Of a DNA stretch of 11,947 bases, positions 6,735-11,947 are shown piece after piece; position 1 is the first letter of the stretch; every line of letters begins with the position of its first letter. Origin of the DNA: Ferroglobus sp. Its GTDB lineage: Archaea; Halobacteriota; Archaeoglobi; Archaeoglobales; Archaeoglobaceae. The position numbers and the translations under genes are program-made. The stretch is from contig WAQS01000246.1 in assembly GCA_015520115.1 (NCBI GenBank), forward strand, positions 1-11,947. The letters are read 5' to 3'. Below the pieces are notes generated by a model. That model worked only from the letters and a program-made list of their open reading frames with translations. It was not told the origin of the DNA and did not search any database.

Positions 6735-7700
6735 GTGAAAAAGCTTATAGCTTCGCTAACAGCTCTAAACATTCTTGTGGCATTACTATGTCTTATTGTC
6801 GGTAGTTCCGGAGTTTTCGGCGTTGATGTTTTCCTCAGAGTTGTTTCCGGAGTTGCTAAGGAAAGTGATATCAGCATTTTCTTCGGTGTAAGGCTTCCGA
6901 GGCTTATACTCGCGATGATCGTTGGTGCGTCTCTTTCGGCATCTGGCTGTGCGATGCAAGCTTTATTCAGAAATCCGCTCGCTGAGCCGTACGTTCTTGG
7001 AGTTGCGAGTGGTGCAAGTGTTGGTGCTGCGATAGTTTACGTCTTGGGAATAGCAACTATGAGCAACATTCTAATCTCAGCCTTCGTTTTCGCTCTTTTA
7101 ACATCCTTCACAGTATACAAACTCGGAAGCTTGGCGAGATTTAGAGATCAGAACTATGCGATTTTGCTCGCGGGAATAGCCATAGCAACTACCCTTTCAG
7201 GTTTAACTTCGCTACTCATCTACTTCTCAGCTCAAAGTATGCACAAAGTGGTTTTCTGGATTATGGGCAGTCTTTCAAATCCAAGGTGGGAGGAGGTGTA
7301 CTTCTCCTTACCAATAGCCTTTTTTGGAATTCTCTTCCTCCTACTCAACAGCTGGAACTTTAACGCTCTTTTACTCGGAGAGGAGCATGCGATGGCTGTC
7401 GGATTGAACGTTGAGAACTTCAGAAGATATTTGATAGGAACAGTCTCTCTCTTAACCGCTTCGGCAGTTGCAGTGAGCGGAGTTATCGGGTTCGTGGGGA
7501 TAATAGTACCCCACACAATGAGGTTGATGGTTGGAGAGGACTACAGAAAGCTTCTTCCAGCAACAATACTCTTCTCAACGATTTTCATGCCGTTAGTTGA
7601 TCTCGCCTCAAGAATATCGACAGCTGGCGAGATTCCAGTCGGAGCGTTAACGGCACTTCTTGGAGGACCTTTCTTCTTGTATCTCCTCTGGAGGAGATAG
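6735..7700 (+). CDS. btuC: corrinoid (vitamin B12) ABC transporter permease
   Basis: This is the membrane channel subunit of a FecCD/BtuC-type importer. It has 321 residues, the normal family length, with about ten hydrophobic spans. Family signatures seen are RLPR at 53-56, QALFRNPLAEP at 75-85 with VLGVASGAS after it, GFVGIIVPH at 252-260, and GEIPVGALTALLGGPFF at 298-314. Siderophore and haem permeases share all of these. The corrinoid assignment therefore rests on the downstream CbiZ gene and the extended BtuD, not on the permease itself. The start is GTG 6735; no other good start is nearby and the N-terminus begins directly with a membrane span. The stop is 1 nt before the btuD ATG. No gene for the extracellular binding protein BtuF accompanies it in this window. 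Confidence 0.88.
   Translation: MKKLIASLTALNILVALLCLIVGSSGVFGVDVFLRVVSGVAKESDISIFFGVRLPRLILAMIVGASLSASGCAMQALFRNPLAEPYVLGVASGASVGAAIVYVLGIATMSNILISAFVFALLTSFTVYKLGSLARFRDQNYAILLAGIAIATTLSGLTSLLIYFSAQSMHKVVFWIMGSLSNPRWEEVYFSLPIAFFGILFLLLNSWNFNALLLGEEHAMAVGLNVENFRRYLIGTVSLLTASAVAVSGVIGFVGIIVPHTMRLMVGEDYRKLLPATILFSTIFMPLVDLASRISTAGEIPVGALTALLGGPFFLYLLWRR
7690..7697 (+). promoter_or_regulatory. Shine-Dalgarno site that sets the btuD start
   Basis: GGAGGAGA lies at the end of btuC, with GGAGG ending 7 nt before ATG 7702. The same open frame extends back to a TTG at 7660 inside btuC. The strong site, and the N-terminus MKLKVENVTV typical of an ABC ATPase, favour 7702. Confidence 0.7.
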
Positions 7701-7701
7701 G

Positions 7702-8922
7702 ATGAAGCTGAAAGTTGAGAATGTAACTGTGAAAATCGAAAGCAAGGAAATCCTGAAGGACGTAACCTTGGAGGTAGAGAGTGGAGAAATAGTGGCTTTG
7801 CTCGGTCCAAACGGTAGTGGAAAAAGCACTTTGCTTAGGACGATCTTCGGAATACTCAAGCCCGTGAAAGGAGTAGTTTTCTTCGACGGAAAGAGAATCG
7901 AGAAAATCGAAGAGATTTCCAAGAACGTAGCTTATCTCCCGCAGGAGTCCTCCGATACGAATCTTACGGTTCTTGATGTCGTTCTTCTTGGAAGGACTCC
8001 CCATTTATCTGGATTTAAGCTCCCAAAAAGCTACGATTTGGAGATTTCGAAAAAAGCTCTTGAGGAAGTTGGAATGATTGAATTCGCCGGAAGAAAATTT
8101 TCAGAACTGAGCGGGGGTGAAAAGCAGAAGGTTTTGCTTGCGAGAGTTTTTGCTCAGCAACCAAAACTCATGTTGTTAGATGAACCGACTGCCCATCTCG
8201 ACATATCGGCTCAGATAGAGATCATGGAAATCGTGAGAAGGAAAGTCAACTCGGGCTGTTCGGCTTTGGTGGCTATGCATGATATAAACCTTGCTTCAAT
8301 GTTCTCCGACAAGATTATCATGGTGAAGAATGGAAAAGTCGTTTACGTTGGGGAAGCTGGGGAAGTTTTAACTGAAGAGTCGATAAGGGAAGTTTACGGA
8401 GCCGATGTAAGAATAAAAAAAGTCGGTAGATCCGTTTACGTGATTCCGAAGACGAGAGTAAAGAGGAACGGTAAAATCGTTCACGTCATTTGTGGAGGGG
8501 GAAGCGGGAGAGATTTGATATATTTGCTTTCGGAGGAAGGCTACAGCATTTCTGCCGGAGTTCTCAACGTTCTTGACTCGGATTGGGAAGCGATAATTGA
8601 CGTTGGTGGAGAATTCGTAGAAGAAGCTCCTTTCTCACCGATAAGCGAGGAAGCTCATGAAAAGAATCTGGAGCTCATCGAAAAAGCCGATGTTGTGGTT
8701 CTTTCAAATTTGGTCGTCGGTAAAGGAAACATCAGGAATTTGATAGCTGCAAAAATAGCTGCCGAGCTTGGAAAGCTGATTGTAGTTGAAAAAACTCGAT
8801 TTGAGTTGAGAAACTTTTTTGGAAAGCAAGCTGAGAAAATTTACGAGGAAATAGTAAAAAGAGCCAGAGTGGTCGGATCCGAAAGGGAGGCGCTCTATGA
8901 AATACGTAAGGTACTGGGTTGA
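7702..8922 (+). CDS. btuD: corrinoid ABC transporter ATPase with extra C-terminal domain
   Basis: Residues 1-250 are a complete BtuD/FepC-type ATPase that powers BtuC. They include Walker A GPNGSGKST at 35-43, Q81, signature LSGGEKQK at 136-143, Walker B LMLLDEP at 156-162 with E161, and switch H193. At 406 residues it is about 150 longer than a bare BtuD. The addition (about 257-406) looks like a Rossmann-type alpha/beta domain. It begins with a strand and a glycine loop, IVHVICGGGSG at 259-269, then GVLNVLDSDW at 286-295 and PFSPIS at 310-315. KADVVVLSNL, GKGNIRNL and ELRNFFGKQAEKIYEE follow. I recall similar tails on other archaeal BtuD proteins, but know no proven function. The gene begins 1 nt after btuC and overlaps cbiZ by 26 nt, so the three form one operon. 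Confidence 0.9.
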   Translation: MKLKVENVTVKIESKEILKDVTLEVESGEIVALLGPNGSGKSTLLRTIFGILKPVKGVVFFDGKRIEKIEEISKNVAYLPQESSDTNLTVLDVVLLGRTPHLSGFKLPKSYDLEISKKALEEVGMIEFAGRKFSELSGGEKQKVLLARVFAQQPKLMLLDEPTAHLDISAQIEIMEIVRRKVNSGCSALVAMHDINLASMFSDKIIMVKNGKVVYVGEAGEVLTEESIREVYGADVRIKKVGRSVYVIPKTRVKRNGKIVHVICGGGSGRDLIYLLSEEGYSISAGVLNVLDSDWEAIIDVGGEFVEEAPFSPISEEAHEKNLELIEKADVVVLSNLVVGKGNIRNLIAAKIAAELGKLIVVEKTRFELRNFFGKQAEKIYEEIVKRARVVGSEREALYEIRKVLG

Positions 8923-9475
8923 GGAGGATACGCTAATAGTCGAGGGCAAATTTTTTGGAGTCAGCACCGGGCTTTTAGGCGGATGGAAAAAGGTCAGATA
9001 CGCTTTTAACCACAAGGTGGGAGAAGAATTCTATTCCTCGGATCCGGCAGATTACCTGAGGAATGTTGCAAAAAAACTTGGATTGAAATCGTACTTCGGA
9101 TTGCTGACAGCGGTTCCCATGGAGAACTTGAGCGTTGAAAGAAAAGATGAAGTGACGGTTTTTATAACAGCTGGTGTGAACAATCCGAACGAAAAAATAG
9201 GGACGATTAACGTTATAGCAGCAATAGATGCGAGAATGAGCAGATCCGCCTTGCTCAACTCGATAATAACGATCACCGAGGCTAAGAGTAGGGCACTACT
9301 TGAGAGCGGATACCGCTTTACCGGAACGAACACGGATGCGGTGATAGTGTTATCGACCCAAAGAGGAAAGTACTACCGATTTTCGGGACCAGCAAGCGAT
9401 CTCGGAAACAAAATTTGGAATTGCGTATGCGAAGGAGTTAAAAAGAGCTTAAAAAAGTGGGACGACTTTGAGTGA
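8897..9475 (+). CDS. cbiZ: adenosylcobinamide amidohydrolase
   Basis: CbiZ removes the aminopropanol side chain of adenosylcobinamide to give adenosylcobyric acid. This is the archaeal route by which salvaged corrinoids re-enter coenzyme B12 synthesis. The 192-residue protein carries the family's core motifs in order: TAGVNNP at 91-97, GTINVI at 102-107, EAKSRAL at 128-134, GTNTDAV at 143-149, and PASDLG at 165-170. There is no signal peptide, so it acts in the cytoplasm on what BtuCD delivers. ATG 8897 is preceded by GGGAGG at 8885-8890 with 6-nt spacing and lies inside the end of btuD. Its presence is the strongest evidence that the upstream importer handles corrinoids rather than iron siderophores. 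Confidence 0.92.
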   Translation: MKYVRYWVEEDTLIVEGKFFGVSTGLLGGWKKVRYAFNHKVGEEFYSSDPADYLRNVAKKLGLKSYFGLLTAVPMENLSVERKDEVTVFITAGVNNPNEKIGTINVIAAIDARMSRSALLNSIITITEAKSRALLESGYRFTGTNTDAVIVLSTQRGKYYRFSGPASDLGNKIWNCVCEGVKKSLKKWDDFE

Positions 9476-9485
9476 GAAACTCGTA

Positions 9486-9498
9486 GTGTTTAAAACAC
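9486..9498. repeat. short palindrome after cbiZ
   Basis: GTGTTTAAAACAC is a palindrome with six-base arms about a central A, lying 11 nt after the cbiZ stop. The single-base centre makes an RNA hairpin of full length unlikely, so a protein-binding site is more plausible than a terminator. Its role is unknown. Confidence 0.3.
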
Positions 9499-9552
9499 CC
9501 TAACGTGCTAACTTAAAATTTCTTGTTAACTAATCAAACAAAATGGATAACA

Positions 9553-9560
9553 TTTAAATA
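9553..9560 (+). promoter_or_regulatory. TATA box for the exported-protein operon
   Basis: TTTAAATA is close to the archaeal TATA consensus and lies about 26 nt before the predicted transcription start near 9582. The following genes therefore form a unit separate from btuCD-cbiZ. The resulting leader of roughly 20 nt would contain the AGGTG ribosome site. Confidence 0.5.
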
Positions 9561-9574
9561 GCCGCGAGCCTATT

Positions 9575-9594
9575 TACTCAAAAAAATTTGAGTA
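9575..9594. promoter_or_regulatory. perfect 8-bp dyad at the predicted transcription start
   Basis: TACTCAAA (9575-9582) and TTTGAGTA (9587-9594) are perfect inverted repeats around AAAA. The TATA box puts transcription start at about the end of the left arm, so the dyad is more likely a DNA operator than an RNA hairpin. If transcription starts farther upstream, the hairpin would abut the AGGTG ribosome site and could affect translation instead. Confidence 0.45.
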
Positions 9595-9598
9595 GGTG
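9594..9598 (+). promoter_or_regulatory. Shine-Dalgarno site that sets the propeller-protein start
   Basis: AGGTG ends 6 nt before ATG 9605. The open frame also contains GTG at 9596, but that codon overlaps this site, so ATG 9605 is preferred. It gives a normal signal peptide. Confidence 0.6.
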
Positions 9599-9604
9599 TC
9601 AAAA

Positions 9605-11470
9605 ATGTCGAAGTTGAGGGTGTGTGTTATCGCTGCTTTAATGTTATTGGTGATTGCATCCACCGCCTCTGCAACAACGTTTCATGGAGATGCAGCGAGG
9701 ACCGGTAACTTTACTACAAATGACAAAATTTTACCAATTGTTGCGTGGAAACAGAAATTAAGCGGGCTTATAGGCGCCACTCCAATTTACAGTAACGGAC
9801 ATATTTATGTTACCAACTGGTATGGATGGAACAATTGGAATCCAGGATTATATTCACTTAACGCAGATACCGGTGCCATAGAATGGAGAAATGAAAATAT
9901 CACAGGAGCTTCAAGTGTTGCGGTATATGGAAATTTGATTATCGTTGGAAACCTTTCCGGCCACCTCTACTATGTTAACGTAACTACTGGAGCTATAGAA
10001 AAATCACTGCTCCTTGAGACTTCCCCTTCATATTGGGGTATAGCATCTTCTCCACTAATTTACAACAACTCAGTATACGTTACGACTTTTTCGAATGGCA
10101 CCTTGTGGAGACTTGACCTTGAAGGGAACATTTTGTGGGAATACACAACCGGAGGAGAGATAGCGCACTATACATCTCCAGCTGCTTATAACGGACTGAT
10201 ATTCTTTGCTGGCAATGAAAGCGGAATTCATAAATTAATTGCGATTTATGAAAATAGAACACTCGCTTGGAAGTTTCCGGTTGAAGGAAAAATAACAAAT
10301 TCTCCATCCATAGGAGATAATAAGGTCTTTATTGCAACGGACAAAAGACTTTATGCTATTAGTCTAAATGGAAATGAAGTTTGGAACGTAAGCTTTAAGG
10401 GATCTATGTCCACTGCAGCAATCGCCTACGGGAGAGTATATATTGGCTCTTCAGATGGCAAGCTTTACTGTTTTAATGCCACTACTGGGGATGAACTTTG
10501 GAATTTTACTGCAAACGGAAAGATAGACTCTTCTCCGGCGATAGCTAATGGCGTAGTTTATTTCGCTACGAATACACCAGAAGGAACAATTTACGCAGTA
10601 GATGCTTTTACAGGAAAAGTTCTATGGTATTACAGACTAAAACCTCCAGAGGGTAGCTACTTTAATATTATGTCATCGCCGTTTATTGTCAACGGTAGAC
10701 TGTACATCGGTGCTGACAGCGGGTACATCTATTGTTTCGACAGTAAAGGGCGAATTACTGTCAACGTGACTCTTGCACCAATAAATATGACTATAACTGT
10801 AAGCGACAAGGAATATGAAATTCGGGAAAATACAGCACTTGGAGCTTTAATAAAAGCATCAAAACATGTTTCCAATGATAATAGCGCTGAAGTCTGGTTT
10901 GAGGTAACTTTGGATGATAGCTGGTATGAAAGTTATGGCTCGTTTTTTGTAAACTCAATAATGGGATTAACAACAAAAAAAGTAGACAACAATTGGATTT
11001 ACTGGTCGATTTGGAATGAAACCGCACCATTGGCTGTTGGAGCGAATTTGTACTATGTCAAAGACGGTGAAAAAATATACTACGGATACGGGGATGGTAG
11101 CAATTTGGAAAACTGTTCGGTCATTTTAGAAATCAATGTAAGTGTAACTCCAGTAAAGATAAGAGATGTGACCGTAAATCCAGCAAAATTAGGCGGTAAT
11201 GTAACTGCTTGGGTAAGTATCGGAGCAAGCGAAGATGACTGGTATGTGTTGGTGGTAAGTGGCTTAAATGAGAACGGAGACTACATTGCTGGAGTTTCTA
11301 CATTCCATCCTAATGGGGAAAAAAGCTTGAGAGTTCCAGTTTTGCTTCATATTCATCAGAGAAACAGTGTAGGCGACTACAAGCTGTATGCTGGAGTTTA
11401 CAAGCTCAGTAAGTATCCTGAAGATGTATTGGATGTGTTTGGTCCTGTAACTTGCGAGGTGTCGCAATGA
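9605..11470 (+). CDS. exported PQQ-type beta-propeller protein with DUF4430 (transcobalamin-C-like) domain
   Basis: This is a 621-residue secreted or surface protein. Residues 1-23 are a signal peptide ending ASA. Residues 25-382 form a beta-propeller of seven or eight PQQ/WD-like blades, each closing with a TG..xW type motif (LNADTGAIEW 86-95, LNGNEVW 254-260, NATTGDELW 291-299, DAFTGKVLW 333-341). Residues about 383-510 resemble DUF4430, the transcobalamin-like C-terminal domain. Key parts are TALGALIKAS at 410-419, SWYESYGSFFVNSI at 439-452, NNWIYWSIWNETAPL at 462-476, and the VGANLYYVKDGEKIYYGYG end. A further beta-sandwich-like stretch (510-621) follows. There are about 17 N-X-S/T sequons, suggesting glycosylation on the outside. 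No catalytic residues of quinoprotein dehydrogenases are evident, so a binding or scaffold role is more likely than enzyme activity. Function is not known. Confidence 0.8.
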   Translation: MSKLRVCVIAALMLLVIASTASATTFHGDAARTGNFTTNDKILPIVAWKQKLSGLIGATPIYSNGHIYVTNWYGWNNWNPGLYSLNADTGAIEWRNENITGASSVAVYGNLIIVGNLSGHLYYVNVTTGAIEKSLLLETSPSYWGIASSPLIYNNSVYVTTFSNGTLWRLDLEGNILWEYTTGGEIAHYTSPAAYNGLIFFAGNESGIHKLIAIYENRTLAWKFPVEGKITNSPSIGDNKVFIATDKRLYAISLNGNEVWNVSFKGSMSTAAIAYGRVYIGSSDGKLYCFNATTGDELWNFTANGKIDSSPAIANGVVYFATNTPEGTIYAVDAFTGKVLWYYRLKPPEGSYFNIMSSPFIVNGRLYIGADSGYIYCFDSKGRITVNVTLAPINMTITVSDKEYEIRENTALGALIKASKHVSNDNSAEVWFEVTLDDSWYESYGSFFVNSIMGLTTKKVDNNWIYWSIWNETAPLAVGANLYYVKDGEKIYYGYGDGSNLENCSVILEINVSVTPVKIRDVTVNPAKLGGNVTAWVSIGASEDDWYVLVVSGLNENGDYIAGVSTFHPNGEKSLRVPVLLHIHQRNSVGDYKLYAGVYKLSKYPEDVLDVFGPVTCEVSQ

Positions 11471-11947
11471 GAAAAATACATATAGTGATGTTTATAATAC
11501 TATTTTTATTATTAATTGCACAAGCTGTTGAAGCTTTAAAGATTAACGTTAACGGAAATTGCGTTAATGAAAAGTTAGAGATATCTGTTGACAGAGACTC
11601 ATTCATAATTATCCAGATAAATAATGGAACTCCAATATATGCTAATGGAACAACTATTTACTTTAAACCTTATATTGCAGGCAAAATCTACATAGAAGCG
11701 ATTAGTGGAAATGAAAGAGCTTCAAAAACAATTAATGTAGTGACGTGTTCAGCTCCAAGTAGTAGCAGCAAAATTGCATCAGGGAGACATTACCTCCCCT
11801 CAGGAAAAGTAAGCGTAACGCTTGAAGACGGAAGCGTGGAGGAAATCGACTACAGAACTGCATTGGGAGCACTTATAAGAGCCTCTGAAGTTAAAGGCTT
11901 CAGCGTAAAGGTGAAGAAGTGGAGCTACGGTTTATTTGTGGATTGTA
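11467..11947 (+). CDS. exported protein with the start of a DUF4430-like domain (3' end outside window)
   Basis: The first 160 codons are visible. Residues 1-23 are a signal peptide with a strongly hydrophobic core (VMFIILFLLLIAQA) and a likely cleavage after VEA. Residues 24-95 are a small beta-rich region with two cysteines (C32, C94) and two sequons (N53, N60), possibly an Ig-like fold. A Ser-rich linker (APSSSS) at 96-101 follows. From about 113 the sequence matches the upstream protein's DUF4430-like domain: TALGALIRAS at 131-140 against TALGALIKAS, then WSYGLFVDC against SYGSFFVNS. The start codon overlaps the upstream stop (ATGA, 4 nt) and has GAGGTG at 11456-11461 five nt before it, so the two are cotranslated. 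Base composition changes sharply within the gene near 11760. Neither function nor full architecture can be told from this fragment. Confidence 0.75.
   Translation, partial: MRKIHIVMFIILFLLLIAQAVEALKINVNGNCVNEKLEISVDRDSFIIIQINNGTPIYANGTTIYFKPYIAGKIYIEAISGNERASKTINVVTCSAPSSSSKIASGRHYLPSGKVSVTLEDGSVEEIDYRTALGALIRASEVKGFSVKVKKWSYGLFVDC

Noticed and set aside
7660..7701. Upstream TTG start for btuD
   Set aside because: It would place 14 additional residues inside btuC, whereas GGAGGAGA followed by ATG 7702 gives the normal ABC N-terminus.
7585..8004. 139-codon minus-strand open frame opposite btuC/btuD
   Set aside because: It lies across two well-supported genes, has no recognisable motif, and is most likely a shadow of their codon bias.
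6735..8922. Iron-siderophore importer instead of corrinoid importer
   Set aside because: The permease and ATPase core motifs would fit either, but cbiZ overlaps btuD in the same operon and the BtuD tail resembles other archaeal B12 systems. The alternative is less likely but not excluded.
9486..9498. GTGTTTAAAACAC as a hairpin terminator for cbiZ
   Set aside because: The arms are separated by one base, so a stable RNA hairpin is unlikely and no clear T-tract follows. It is kept only as a palindrome.
9605..11470. Quinoprotein alcohol dehydrogenase
   Set aside because: The blades have PQQ-type tryptophan motifs, but I see no dehydrogenase active-site Asp context or vicinal cysteine pair. The 350-residue propeller is also smaller than the enzyme's.

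Overview
The window looks like chromosomal DNA from a hyperthermophilic euryarchaeon, most likely a member of the Archaeoglobales. The large clamp-loader subunit (RfcL) reads very like the Archaeoglobus fulgidus protein as I remember it. A bacterial-type gyrase A is present, promoters look archaeal (TATA/BRE), several genes appear leaderless, and coding is compact with ATGA stop/start overlaps. The species call is inference; no search was run.

Layout. (1) 1-3657, plus strand: an information-processing block with the C-terminal part of gyrA (cut by the window start), a small cupin protein, rfcL and truD. rfcL and truD overlap by 4 nt. (2) 3634-5877, minus strand, converging on truD with a 24-nt overlap: a group I energy-coupling-factor cobalt/nickel importer in the order cbiM-cbiQ-cbiO, with all genes overlapping. 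CbiM carries a fused PDGLE (CbiN/NikN-like) tail. (3) 6031-6693, plus strand, divergent from cbiM: a regulator joining a BlaI/MecI-type winged helix to a PAS domain like that of DUF438 proteins. (4) 6735-9475, plus strand: btuC-btuD-cbiZ, a corrinoid importer plus the amidohydrolase that remodels imported cobinamide. BtuD has an additional domain of about 150 residues. (5) 9605-11947, plus strand, with its own promoter: two exported proteins overlapping by 4 nt. The first is a PQQ-type beta-propeller joined to a DUF4430/transcobalamin-C-terminal-like domain. The second is cut by the window end and has the start of the same domain.

How it fits together. Sections 2-5 look like a cobalt/corrinoid neighbourhood: metal-ion import for de novo synthesis, import of preformed corrinoid, salvage of cobinamide, and a likely ligand- or redox-sensing regulator between the two transport operons. 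No BtuF substrate-binding protein is present in the window. The two exported proteins at the right edge carry a domain related to the C-terminal part of vertebrate transcobalamin. The most interesting hypothesis here is therefore that they are surface corrinoid (or cobalt) binders working with BtuCD. That link rests on domain recall and gene order only. No tRNA, rRNA, CRISPR array, insertion sequence or gene-free stretch longer than about 155 bases was seen.
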